From NCBI GenBank assembly GCA_001898185.1, contig MKTI01000005.1:248001-312000 (forward strand): a DNA stretch of 64,000 nucleotides. The letters run 5' to 3'. The notes beneath the pieces were generated by a model that saw nothing but the letters and a program-made list of their open reading frames with translations, had not been told where the DNA came from and searched no databases. Position 1 is the first letter of the stretch; each line of letters starts with the position of its first letter. Below, one piece after another: positions 34,707 through 42,927 of this stretch. The DNA is from Cellulomonas sp. 73-145 (GTDB lineage Bacteria; Actinomycetota; Actinomycetes; Actinomycetales; Cellulomonadaceae). The translations under genes were made by a program, and so were the position numbers.

Positions 34707-36665
34707 ATGTCCAGCAGTGGCGTGGAGTCTCCCGACAGCCTCGTCGAGGACCTGGTCGAGGTCTCCCGGAGCCTGGGCGCAGACCCTCGGCTCGTGCTCG
34801 CGGGTGGCGGGAACACGTCCCTGAAGCTGGACCGTGCCGACGTCACGGGCCAGCCGCTGCGGATCCTCCTGGTGAAGGGCAGCGGCCAGGACCTGGCCGG
34901 GGTGGACCGGCACGGCTTCGCGCCGCTGAGGCTGGACAGGCTCCGCGCGCTCCTGCCCGTCGCGGACCGGCTCGACGACGCCGCCCTCGCCAACGAGCTG
35001 CGCTGCGCGTCGGTCGACGCCGGTGCGCCGGACGCCTCCGTGGAGTCGCTGGTCCACGCGGTCCTGCCCCACGCCTGCGTGCTGCACTCCCACGCCGACG
35101 CCGTACTGACGCTCACGCACGCGCCCGATGGCGCCGACCGCATCCGGCGCGCGCTGGGCCCCCGCACGCTGGTCGTCGACTACGCCCAGCCCGGACCCGC
35201 GCTGGCCGCGGCGTGCGCCTCCGCCTGGACGCAGCACGGGGACGACGAGACCGAAGCCGTGGTCGTGCTCGACCACGGCATCTTCGCCCTAGGCGCGACC
35301 CCCCGCGAGGCGTTCGAGCGCCACACGCGCCTGGTCGCCGCCGCCGAGACCGCCGTCGCGGCGGCGCCTTCCCGGCACCAGGTGACGCCCGTCGAGGTCC
35401 CGCCGGTCGCGCCGGAGGTCGTCGCCGATCTGCGCCGGCGGCTGAGCGCGGCCGCCGGGCGGCCGCTCGTCCTGCGTCGGAGCGCGGACGACGAGGTGCG
35501 CGCGTTCCTGGCCGACCCGCAGCTCCTCGCAGCAGCGGCCAACGGCGTGCTGACGCCCGACCACGTGATCTGGACGAAGCCCGCACCCCTGGTCGGCTCC
35601 GACCTGGAGGCCTACGCAGAGGGCTACCGGGCGTACGTCGAGAGGAATGCGGCCCGCACCGGCCGGGACGTCGAGCCGCTCGACGCCGCGCCCCGCGTCG
35701 TGCTCGACCCGGCGCTCGGTCTGGTGACCGCCGGTCGCACCGCCGCGGAGGCCGTCGTCACCGAGGCCATCGCCCGCCACACCCTGCGCGCCGTCACGGA
35801 CGCGACCCGCCTCGGCGGGTACCGCGCCCTGCCGGACGAGCACGTCTTCGACCTGGAGTACTGGCCCCTGCAGCAGGCGAAGCTGCGCCGATCGGTGCCG
35901 GCCGGACCGCTGGCAGGGCAGGTCGCCGTGGTGAGCGGCGCCGCGTCCGGCATCGGCCGGGCGTGCGCCGCAGAGCTGCTGGCACAGGGCGCCGCCGTGG
36001 TCGGCTGGGACCTATCCGCCTCCGTCGCGACGACGTTCGACGGCCCTGGGTGGCTGGGGCTGCAGGTCGACGTCACCGACGCCGAGGCGGTCCGCGCGGC
36101 CCTCGCGGCGGGCGTCGACGCGTTCGGGGGTCTGGACGTCCTCGTCGTCGCCGCCGGCATCTTCCCGAGCGCCGCGCCGATCGGGGTGATGACCCAGGAG
36201 ACGTGGCGCAAGGTCATGGCGGTCAACGTCGATTCCGTCGCCCTGCTCTACGGGCTGGCCCATCCCCTGCTGGCCGCAGCACCGCGCGGCGGCAGCGTCG
36301 TGGTGATCGCGTCGAAGAACGTCCCGGCACCCGGTCCCGGGGCGGCGGCGTACTCGGCCTCGAAGGCGGCGCTGACCCAGCTCTCCCGCGTCGCGGCGCT
36401 GGAATGGGCGAACGACGGCATCCGGGTGAACCTGGTGCACCCCGACGCGGTGTTCGACACCGGTCTGTGGACCCCCGAGCTGCTCGCCGCACGTGCGGAG
36501 CACTACGGCCTGAGCGTCGAGGACTACAAGCGCCGCAACCTCCTGCACGCGGAGGTGACCAGCGCGGACGTCGGCCGGCTCGTCGCCGCGATGGCCGGCG
36601 ACGTCTTCGCCCGGACGACCGGTGCACAGGTCCCGGTCGACGGCGGCAACGAACGCGTCATCTGA
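34707..36665 (+). CDS. Class II aldolase / short-chain dehydrogenase fusion (RhaD-SDR/YuxG type)
   Basis: 652-residue bifunctional protein. The N-terminal zinc aldolase domain keeps H127, H129 (VLHSHADAV), H190 (LDHGIF) and E113. The C-terminal SDR domain has VVSGAASGIGRAC (409-421) for NAD(P) and a complete S536-Y549-K553 triad (YSASK). Known relatives cleave rhamnulose-1-phosphate to DHAP and lactaldehyde, then oxidise the aldehyde. No rhamnose kinase or isomerase is here; beside mtnK/mtnA the substrate is probably a 5-deoxyribulose-1-phosphate-type ketose. The SDR domain could alternatively oxidise C4 of the uncut ketose phosphate. ATG at 34707 has GAGAGG upstream; longer in-frame extension would run through the tandem repeats and operators. 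Confidence 0.88.
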   Translation: MSSSGVESPDSLVEDLVEVSRSLGADPRLVLAGGGNTSLKLDRADVTGQPLRILLVKGSGQDLAGVDRHGFAPLRLDRLRALLPVADRLDDAALANELRCASVDAGAPDASVESLVHAVLPHACVLHSHADAVLTLTHAPDGADRIRRALGPRTLVVDYAQPGPALAAACASAWTQHGDDETEAVVVLDHGIFALGATPREAFERHTRLVAAAETAVAAAPSRHQVTPVEVPPVAPEVVADLRRRLSAAAGRPLVLRRSADDEVRAFLADPQLLAAAANGVLTPDHVIWTKPAPLVGSDLEAYAEGYRAYVERNAARTGRDVEPLDAAPRVVLDPALGLVTAGRTAAEAVVTEAIARHTLRAVTDATRLGGYRALPDEHVFDLEYWPLQQAKLRRSVPAGPLAGQVAVVSGAASGIGRACAAELLAQGAAVVGWDLSASVATTFDGPGWLGLQVDVTDAEAVRAALAAGVDAFGGLDVLVVAAGIFPSAAPIGVMTQETWRKVMAVNVDSVALLYGLAHPLLAAAPRGGSVVVIASKNVPAPGPGAAAYSASKAALTQLSRVAALEWANDGIRVNLVHPDAVFDTGLWTPELLAARAEHYGLSVEDYKRRNLLHAEVTSADVGRLVAAMAGDVFARTTGAQVPVDGGNERVI

Positions 36666-36693
36666 CCGTCATCTGACCAAGGAAGGGGCAGCC

Positions 36694-37083
36694 ATGCAGC
36701 ACGCGACGACGACGGACCCGGCCTACCGGAACGGCGACTGGGGGCCGGCCTACCTCGTCCAGGGGCCCTCCAGCGACCTCGGGGTGCTCCGCCTCGGCGC
36801 CGGTCAGGCCATGACCAACCACTACCACGCGCACTGCGACGAGACGTTCGTCGTCCTGGAGGGCCGTGCGTCGCTGTGGGTCGACGGGTCCACGCGCGTG
36901 GACCTGCGCCCCGAGGTGGTCGTCCGGTGCGAGCCGGGCGAGCTGCACTACCTGGTCAACGACTCGGACGCCGACTTCCGGTGCGTCTTCATCAAGTCAC
37001 CGGCGAGCCCCGGCGACACCGTGAACGTCCCGTGGGTGCCCGGCGACCCGCTGCCCGTACGACCGACCGACCCGACGAAGTAG
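36694..37083 (+). CDS. Cupin-domain protein
   Basis: 129-residue single-domain cupin. Metal-binding residues are visible in NHYHAHCDETFVVLEG (motif 1, two or three His and Glu) and PGELHYLVND (motif 2, His). Small cupins of this type are often sugar or keto-sugar isomerases or sensors. It follows the fusion gene by 28 nt with a GGAAGGGG ribosome-binding site and precedes the lsrF-like gene. In the E. coli AI-2 pathway an isomerase (LsrG) acts just before LsrF; whether this unrelated cupin takes a comparable place is speculation. Confidence 0.8.
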   Translation: MQHATTTDPAYRNGDWGPAYLVQGPSSDLGVLRLGAGQAMTNHYHAHCDETFVVLEGRASLWVDGSTRVDLRPEVVVRCEPGELHYLVNDSDADFRCVFIKSPASPGDTVNVPWVPGDPLPVRPTDPTK

Positions 37084-37108
37084 CTGGACCACACCCCAAG
37101 GAGCAGTG

Positions 37109-37993
37109 ATGGCAGACCTCGACAGCACGGTCGACGCGAAGGACTTCGGGATCGGCACCCCGCAGTCGGTACCGGCCTCGCCGATCAAGGGCTCGGACCA
37201 GCTCGACTTCGGCATGCGGCACCGGCTCGGCCGGATCTTCCAGGGCGACGGGCGGACCGTCATGCTCGCCTTCGACCACGGCTACTTCCAGGGCCCGACA
37301 CGAGGCCTGGAGCGCGTGGACCTGAACGTCGTGCCGCTCGCCCCGTGGGCCGACGCCCTGATGGCGACGCGCGGCATCATGCGCACCGTCGTCCCGGCGG
37401 CCAGCCCCAACGCGCTCGTGCTGCGGGCGTCCGGCGGACCGTCGATCCTCAAGGAGCTCTCCGACGAGCGCGTGGCCATGGACATCGGCGACGCGGTGCG
37501 CATCGACGCGGCGGCGGTGGCGGTGCAGGTGTTCATCGGCGGCGAGCACGAGACGCAGTCGGTGCACAACATGACACAGCTGGTCGACGCCGGCCTGTCC
37601 GTCGGGATCCCGGTGGTCGGGGTCACCGCCGTCGGCCGCGAGCTGACCCGCGACGCCCGGTACCTCGGCCTGGCCACCCGGATCATCGCCGAGCTGGGCG
37701 CGCAGGTGGTCAAGACGTACTACTGCGACACCGACTTCGAGCACGTGACGGCCGGCTGCCCGGTCCCGGTGATCATGGCCGGCGGCAAGAAGCTGCCGGT
37801 GCTCGACGCGCTCACCATGGCCTACAGCGCGGTGGACCAGGGCGCGTCGGGGGTGGACATGGGCCGGAACATCTTCCAGCGCAAGGACCCGGTGGCGATG
37901 ATCCAGGCCGTCCGCTCCGTGGTGCATGGCCGCTCCAAGCCGCAGGAGGCCGCCGACCTGTACGCCGAGCTCTCCGGCGGAGCCCGGGACTGA
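37109..37993 (+). CDS. LsrF-family thiolase/aldolase
   Basis: 294 residues, closely following E. coli LsrF along the whole length: MADLDSTVDAKDFG start, VMLAFDHGYFQGPTRGLERVD, CPVPVIMAGGKKLP and DQGASGVDMGRNIFQ. The Schiff-base lysine is K202 (VVKTYYC). LsrF transfers the acetyl group of 3-hydroxy-5-phosphonooxypentane-2,4-dione to CoA, giving acetyl-CoA and DHAP in AI-2 breakdown. No lsrK or lsrG homologue is adjacent; it is embedded with mtnK/mtnA, a dehydrogenase fusion and a class II aldolase. Its stop shares a base with the next start (TGATG). Confidence 0.9.
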   Translation: MADLDSTVDAKDFGIGTPQSVPASPIKGSDQLDFGMRHRLGRIFQGDGRTVMLAFDHGYFQGPTRGLERVDLNVVPLAPWADALMATRGIMRTVVPAASPNALVLRASGGPSILKELSDERVAMDIGDAVRIDAAAVAVQVFIGGEHETQSVHNMTQLVDAGLSVGIPVVGVTAVGRELTRDARYLGLATRIIAELGAQVVKTYYCDTDFEHVTAGCPVPVIMAGGKKLPVLDALTMAYSAVDQGASGVDMGRNIFQRKDPVAMIQAVRSVVHGRSKPQEAADLYAELSGGARD

Positions 37994-38652
37994 TGGGGGG
38001 GACAGCCCAGGAGGACGCGCTCCGGGCCGCGACGTGCGACGTGGGCCGGGCGTTGTGGCAGCGCGGGATGGTGGCCGCGAACGACGGCAACCTCTCGGTC
38101 CGGCTGCCCGATGGCTCGGTGCTCTGCACGCCGACGGGGGTGAGCAAGGGGTTCCTCACGCCGGAGATGCTCGTCGTCGTCGACGGGGACGGGCTGGTGG
38201 TGCGCGGCGACCGGCGACCCTCCACGGAGGTGCTCATGCACCTGCGCGTCTACGCGGAGGACCCGTCCGTCGGCGCCGTCGTGCACGCCCACCCCGTCTA
38301 CGCGACGGCGTTCGCCATCAAGGGCGAGCCGCTCGTGGGCCTCATGATGCCGGAGAGCGTCGTCGCCCTGCCGGAGGTGCCGCTGGCGGCCTACGCGGCA
38401 CCGTCGACCCGTCAGGTGCCGGACTCGGTGGCCCCGTTCGTCAGGAGCCACCGGGCGTGCCTGCTCGAGCACCACGGCGCGCTGACCTGGGGCACGGACC
38501 TCATGACGGCCTACCTGGTGATGGAACGGCTGGAGTACACCGCCCAGCTGACGACGATCACCCGGGCGCTCGGCGGCGAGCGGATGCTGTCCGCCGAGCG
38601 CGTCGACGAGGTCCGGCGCATCTTCGGCGTCCCGCGACCGGCGGTCCTCTAG
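37993..38652 (+). CDS. Class II aldolase (FucA-like)
   Basis: 219-residue zinc aldolase of fuculose-1-phosphate aldolase size. Ligands H98 and H100 (VVHAHPVYA) and H161 (LEHHGALTWG), with catalytic E79 (RPSTEVLMH), are all present. In the MTR/5-deoxyribose 'DHAP shunt' an aldolase of this type cleaves 5-(methylthio/deoxy)ribulose-1-phosphate to DHAP and (methylthio)acetaldehyde, which is the expected role after MtnK and MtnA. It begins on the last base of the lsrF-like stop and its TAG overlaps the TAG of the convergent M29-type gene (38649-38652). Confidence 0.88.
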   Translation: MGGTAQEDALRAATCDVGRALWQRGMVAANDGNLSVRLPDGSVLCTPTGVSKGFLTPEMLVVVDGDGLVVRGDRRPSTEVLMHLRVYAEDPSVGAVVHAHPVYATAFAIKGEPLVGLMMPESVVALPEVPLAAYAAPSTRQVPDSVAPFVRSHRACLLEHHGALTWGTDLMTAYLVMERLEYTAQLTTITRALGGERMLSAERVDEVRRIFGVPRPAVL

Positions 38653-39746
38653 CGGTCCGGCCCGCTGCCGGCGGCTCTCGCCAACGGTGCCTGCGGCCGC
38701 CCGGCGAGGACCAGCGGCTCGTCGTCCGCCCACAGCTCGCCGTCGGGGGCCCGCAGGTCCTTGACGATGTCCCAGTGCAGCGCCGACCGGTTGACGCCGC
38801 CGCACTCGGGGTACGCACGGCCGAGGGCGATGTGCACCGTGCCGAGGATCTTCTCGTCGAGCAGCAGGTCGCCCGTGACGGTCCGCATCGCCGCGTTCGT
38901 GCCGATGCCGAGCTCGCCGACGCGCCGGGCGCCCTCGTCCGAGGCGACGAGGGCACGAGCGACGTCGGCGCCGGCCGCTGCGCCGACGTCGACCACCTGG
39001 CCGCGGTCGAGGACCAGCCGCAGGTCGTCGATGCGCGCGCCGCCGAACCAGAGCGGTCCGGCGAACACGATGTGCCCGTCCGCGCCGTCGTCGAGCGGTG
39101 CCGTGGCCACCTCTCCGTCGGGGAAGTTCGCCTCGCCGGCGAAGGGCATCCAGCGGCGTCCGGCGAACGGGACACGCAGGTCGGTGTCGGCGCTGCGGAT
39201 CACCAGCGCCTCGTGCTGCTCGAGGGCGTCGCACAGCTGTCGGAGCCGGACCCGCACCGTGGCCCAGTCCTGCAGGCAGCCGGCCGCCCACTCCGCGAGG
39301 AGGGCATCCGGGTCGGCACGGATCATCCGCGCCCACGCCGCGGTCGGCACCCGGACCAGTGCCCAGCCTCGCTGGTCCCACCGCCGGGACGAGACGAGAC
39401 CCTTGCCGTGACGCTGCAGCGCCAACCGGTCCGCGTCCGGCTGCTCGGCCGGAGGGACGACCATCCCGCGGAAGGAGACGTGCTTCTGCGACCAGTCCAG
39501 CGCCGCGACCTCGAGCGGGGCAGCCGTGCTCAGGACGCCACCGTCCGCGTACGCCAGCGCGGCTCGCTCGTACCGTTCGTCCGCAGCCACCACCTGCGCC
39601 ACCGCCCCGCGGCGGAACACCTCGGCGACGAACGCCTCGACCGCAGGCGCGGTGTCGGTGTCCGTCATGAACACCGACACCCGGTCGCCCTCGACCACCT
39701 GCACGCCGTCGGCGACCGTGGTGGCCACGTCGGCCCACAGACTCAT
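38649..39746 (-). CDS. M29-family aminopeptidase-like protein
   Basis: 365-residue protein with the M29 (AmpS/aminopeptidase T) metal site: PFAGEANFPDGEV with two Glu, ELGIGTNAAM with a further Glu, TVHIALG with His, and SALHWDIVKDL with His and Asp. The two-metal centre appears complete. An aminopeptidase is unexpected at the end of a sugar-kinase operon; the fold is also used by 2,5-dihydroxypyridine dioxygenase, so a non-peptidase role is possible. ATG at 39746 overlaps the FGGY-kinase stop (ATGA), showing co-translation. Confidence 0.8.
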   Translation of the reverse strand: MSLWADVATTVADGVQVVEGDRVSVFMTDTDTAPAVEAFVAEVFRRGAVAQVVAADERYERAALAYADGGVLSTAAPLEVAALDWSQKHVSFRGMVVPPAEQPDADRLALQRHGKGLVSSRRWDQRGWALVRVPTAAWARMIRADPDALLAEWAAGCLQDWATVRVRLRQLCDALEQHEALVIRSADTDLRVPFAGRRWMPFAGEANFPDGEVATAPLDDGADGHIVFAGPLWFGGARIDDLRLVLDRGQVVDVGAAAGADVARALVASDEGARRVGELGIGTNAAMRTVTGDLLLDEKILGTVHIALGRAYPECGGVNRSALHWDIVKDLRAPDGELWADDEPLVLAGRPQAPLARAAGSGPDR

Positions 39747-41221
39747 GCGCCCCTCCTCCTGTGCTGCCAGGGCGCCATCGCCTCGTAGAGGCGGACGTAG
39801 TCGCGGTGGTCGGCTGTCAGGCGGTCGTCGGCCACGGCCGTGACCGGTTCCCGATAGGTCACCCACGCACGTGCGGCGTCCCGGTCCGGGAGCGCTCCGA
39901 CGGCCAGGGCACCGAGCATCGCGTCCCCGAAGGAGGCCCCGCTGGTCGCTGCGACCCGCTGGTCCAGGCCCGTCATGGCGGACACGGCACGCATCACGAC
40001 CGGGTTGCGCGTGAGGCCACCCACGGCGGTGATCGTGCTCAGGTCTGCGCCGGCCGCGTCGTACGCGGAGAGCGCGTGCACCACCGAGTGGGCGATCCCC
40101 TCCAGGACGGCGCGTGCAACGTGGCGCCGCCCGTGGGCGAGGCCGAGGCCGGCGAGCACCCCACGGCTGTCCGGGTCCTGGACCGGCGTGCGCTCCCCGG
40201 CGAGGTGCGGAAGGAACATCACACCGTCCGACCCGCTCGGGGCGTCCTGGGCGAGGGCGAGCAGTGCCGTGAACACGGTCTCGTCGTCGCCCGCGAGCCC
40301 GAGCAGGTCGGCCGCCCACCGGGTCGCCGTGCCGGCGGTCGACGTGCCCGCGGCGAGGACGGACGTGCCGGGGAAGACGAAGGGTGCCGCCCATAGCGCG
40401 GGGTCGACGATCGGGTCGGTGCCCACGCGGATGTGGTAGCTGCTCGACCCGTACATCGCCATGAGCTCGCCGCTGCCGAGCACCCCCGAGCCCACCGCCT
40501 CGGCCGGTGAGTCGGTCGTGCCGACGATCACGGGCGTGCCGCCGGGCAACCCTGTCGCGGCGGACGCGTCGGCGGTCAGCGGTCCCGCGAGCTCGCCCGA
40601 CCAGGCCAGCTCGGGCAGGCGTCCGACGTCGACGAGGTCGTCGCAGCCGGAGACGTCCCACCGGTGCTCGGCCAGCCGGTAGAACGGGTGGAAGTAGCCC
40701 GCGGTGGCATGGTCGATCACCGATCGACCGGTCAGACGGGCGACGATCCAGCTCTGCGACGTGTGGAACCAGCGCGCCGACCGCCAGACGTCCGGATCCT
40801 CGTCGTGCAACCACGCGATCTTCGGCCCCGCGGACTGGCTCGTCAGCCTGTTCCCGGTGCGCCGCACGACCTCCTCGGTGCCGAGCCGACGCTCGAGCGC
40901 GGTGACCTGGGCCTGGGCCCGGGTGTCGACGCCGTACAGGATCGCCGGCCGCAGGGGGCGCAGGTCGCGGTCGACGGGGAGCACGCACGGCCCGATGGCG
41001 GAGACGCCCACGGCGTCGACGCGACCCAGGTCCCTCCCGACCAGCTCGCGGCACACGGCCACGACGTCCGCCCACCACACCGCCTCGGCATCGTGCTCGA
41101 CGTGGCCCGCGCGCGGCGTCGCCAGGCCGTGCCGCCGGGAGGCCGCCGCGCGCACGGCACCCGAGGTGTCGACGAGCACGCCCTTGGTCTCGAACGTGCC
41201 GACGTCGACACCGAGGAACAT
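39743..41221 (-). CDS. FGGY-family carbohydrate kinase (xylulokinase-like)
   Basis: 492-residue FGGY kinase. MFLGVDVGTFETKGVLVD at the N-terminus binds ATP phosphate and IVGTTDSPAEAVGSG carries the probable catalytic Asp. Length and pattern fit xylulokinase/erythritol kinase-like members. It lies 10 nt after the BtpA-type gene and overlaps the M29-type gene. Substrate unknown; possibly the sugar brought in by the transporter at 44.6-49.4 kb, phosphorylated before or in parallel with the DhaK/DhaL step. Confidence 0.87.
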   Translation of the reverse strand: MFLGVDVGTFETKGVLVDTSGAVRAAASRRHGLATPRAGHVEHDAEAVWWADVVAVCRELVGRDLGRVDAVGVSAIGPCVLPVDRDLRPLRPAILYGVDTRAQAQVTALERRLGTEEVVRRTGNRLTSQSAGPKIAWLHDEDPDVWRSARWFHTSQSWIVARLTGRSVIDHATAGYFHPFYRLAEHRWDVSGCDDLVDVGRLPELAWSGELAGPLTADASAATGLPGGTPVIVGTTDSPAEAVGSGVLGSGELMAMYGSSSYHIRVGTDPIVDPALWAAPFVFPGTSVLAAGTSTAGTATRWAADLLGLAGDDETVFTALLALAQDAPSGSDGVMFLPHLAGERTPVQDPDSRGVLAGLGLAHGRRHVARAVLEGIAHSVVHALSAYDAAGADLSTITAVGGLTRNPVVMRAVSAMTGLDQRVAATSGASFGDAMLGALAVGALPDRDAARAWVTYREPVTAVADDRLTADHRDYVRLYEAMAPWQHRRRGA

Positions 41222-41231
41222 CGCGGGCTCC

Positions 41232-42038
41232 TCAGCCGCGCACCAGGGACGCCGCCGCCATCAGCGCGGCGACGCGCGCACGGTCCACGACGTTCTCGAA
41301 GACGCCGTCGACCTTGAACGCCGTCCCGACGATGGCCGCATCGGCGATCGACAGCTGCTCCTCGATGTTGTCCACCCGGACACCGGTGTTCGCCACGACC
41401 GGCGTGTCCCTGGCGTTGGCCTTGACCACCTTCAGCTGCGCCGCGTCGGTCTCCGAACCGGCGGTCAGGCCCGAGACGCACAGACCGTCGGGACGGCAGT
41501 TGAAGACCGTCGAGCGGGTCAGCGCGGCCAGGTCCCGCTCCCCGAGGTACTGGGCCGCCTCCGGCACGATGTTGAACAGGAGGCGCACGTCCTGGCCTCC
41601 GACCGCGGCGCGGTGGCGGGCCGTCGCACCGACGTTGGTGTCCCAGACCCCGAAGTCGCTGGCGTACGCGCCGGTGAACACCTCGCGGACGAAGCGGGCG
41701 CCGGTGGCGACGGCGACGTCGATCGAGGCCTGGGCATCCCAGAGCACGTTGACCCCGAAGGGCACCTCGATCTGGTCGCGCACCTCGCCGATGACCCGTG
41801 CCATGGCGGCCGCGGTCACCGTCTCGGTCTTCGTCAGGTACGGCAGGCTGAACTCGTTGGAGATGAGGATCCCGTCGACGCCGCCGGCCTGCAGCTCACC
41901 GATCTCACGGCGTGCGTGGGCCACGACCGCCTCCATCCCCCCGGCCGAGTCGTACCCCGGGTCCCCGGGCAGGGCCGGCAGGTGGCACATCGCGATGACG
42001 GGCTTGCGCACCTCGAAGACGTCGTCCAGCCAGGTCAT
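41232..42038 (-). CDS. BtpA/SgcQ-family protein
   Basis: 268-residue TIM-barrel protein of the BtpA family (FEVRKPVIAMCHLPALPGDPGYD start, GILISNEFSLPYL, FGVNVLWDAQASIDVA, VVANTGVRVDNIEEQLSIADAAIVGTAFK). Despite the name from photosystem I assembly, heterotrophs carry it in sugar operons such as E. coli sgc, with no established reaction. The late phosphate-binding-like segment suggests a sugar-phosphate substrate. ATG at 42038 follows GGAGGA and lies 1 nt after the dehydrogenase stop. Confidence 0.85.
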   Translation of the reverse strand: MTWLDDVFEVRKPVIAMCHLPALPGDPGYDSAGGMEAVVAHARREIGELQAGGVDGILISNEFSLPYLTKTETVTAAAMARVIGEVRDQIEVPFGVNVLWDAQASIDVAVATGARFVREVFTGAYASDFGVWDTNVGATARHRAAVGGQDVRLLFNIVPEAAQYLGERDLAALTRSTVFNCRPDGLCVSGLTAGSETDAAQLKVVKANARDTPVVANTGVRVDNIEEQLSIADAAIVGTAFKVDGVFENVVDRARVAALMAAASLVRG

Positions 42039-42039
42039 G

Positions 42040-42924
42040 TCAGTCCTCCAGGTGGGTGTCAGCGCGGTCGGCGATGACCTTGATCAGGGCAGATGCGTTC
42101 TCGCGTCCGTAGCCGGACCGCTGGGCGGCCTCGAGGTTGTCCAGCACCGGGGCGAGGCCCGGCAGCGGGCAGCCCACCTGGGCCGCGAACGCGTCGATGA
42201 GATGGGCGTCCTTGACCATGAGGTCGAGGGCGAACGACGGGCTGTAGTCCCCGGCGAGCACGGCCGGACCGACGCCGTCGAAGATCGGCGACCGGAAGTC
42301 GGTCACGTGCAGCACGTCCAGGACGGCGTGCAGGTCGAGCCCGGCACGCTTGGCGAGGGCCAGCGCCTCGCCAAGCACGTTGAGCTGCGCTGCGACGACG
42401 AGGTTGCCGACGAGCTTCATCCGCGCCCCCGCACCGTGCCCACCCATGTGATGGACCGTCTCGGCCACAGCGTCCAGCACGGGGCGCACCGTCTCCACCG
42501 TCTCGGTGTCACCCCCGACCACCACCCAGAGCCCGCCGGCGGCCGCCTCACCCTTGGACCCGAAGACGGGCGCGTCGAGGAAGCGGATGCCGCGCTCCTC
42601 GGCGGCCCGGGCCTCCTCGTCGCTGAGCGTCGGGCTGATGGTCGACATGTCTGCCACCACGGTGGTCGCAGCGACGTGCGCCAGCACCCCGTCAGGACCG
42701 AGGACCGCCTCGCGGACCGCGGGGTCGTCCGACAGGCAGACGAGAACGACGTCGCGGCCCGCGACCGCCTCGGCGATCGAGCCGGCCGCAGTGGCGCCGG
42801 GCGCGTCCGTGGCGATCCTCTCGGCCGTCCGGTTCCACACCGTGACGTCGTGACCGGCACGCAGCAGGTTCGCCACCATGCCGCGGCCCATGGTCCCGAG
42901 GCCGATGTACCCGATGGATGCCAT
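42040..42924 (-). CDS. Beta-hydroxyacid dehydrogenase (3-hydroxyisobutyrate dehydrogenase-like)
   Basis: 294-residue NAD(P)-dependent dehydrogenase of the 6-phosphogluconate/3-hydroxyisobutyrate family. GYIGLGTMGRGMVANL is the Rossmann loop; FLDAPVFGSKGEAAAG is the substrate-binding motif, and MKLVGNLVVAAQ contains the catalytic lysine. Relatives act on tartronate semialdehyde, threonate and similar C3-C4 acids. It sits between dhaL-like and btpA-like genes with gaps of 3 and 1 nt, so it should oxidise or reduce a hydroxy-acid intermediate of this pathway. Confidence 0.87.
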   Translation of the reverse strand: MASIGYIGLGTMGRGMVANLLRAGHDVTVWNRTAERIATDAPGATAAGSIAEAVAGRDVVLVCLSDDPAVREAVLGPDGVLAHVAATTVVADMSTISPTLSDEEARAAEERGIRFLDAPVFGSKGEAAAGGLWVVVGGDTETVETVRPVLDAVAETVHHMGGHGAGARMKLVGNLVVAAQLNVLGEALALAKRAGLDLHAVLDVLHVTDFRSPIFDGVGPAVLAGDYSPSFALDLMVKDAHLIDAFAAQVGCPLPGLAPVLDNLEAAQRSGYGRENASALIKVIADRADTHLED

Positions 42925-42927
42925 GGC

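Noticed and set aside
34707..36665. Rhamnose catabolic gene
   Set aside because: The fusion type is known from rhamnose pathways, but no rhamnose isomerase, kinase or mutarotase is nearby and the shared GntR operator ties it to mtnA.
37109..37993. An AI-2 (LsrK/LsrG/LsrF) uptake and degradation system
   Set aside because: LsrF is convincing, but the linked kinase and isomerase are MtnK and MtnA and no LsrG or LsrR is present; AI-2 use remains possible only as a side activity.
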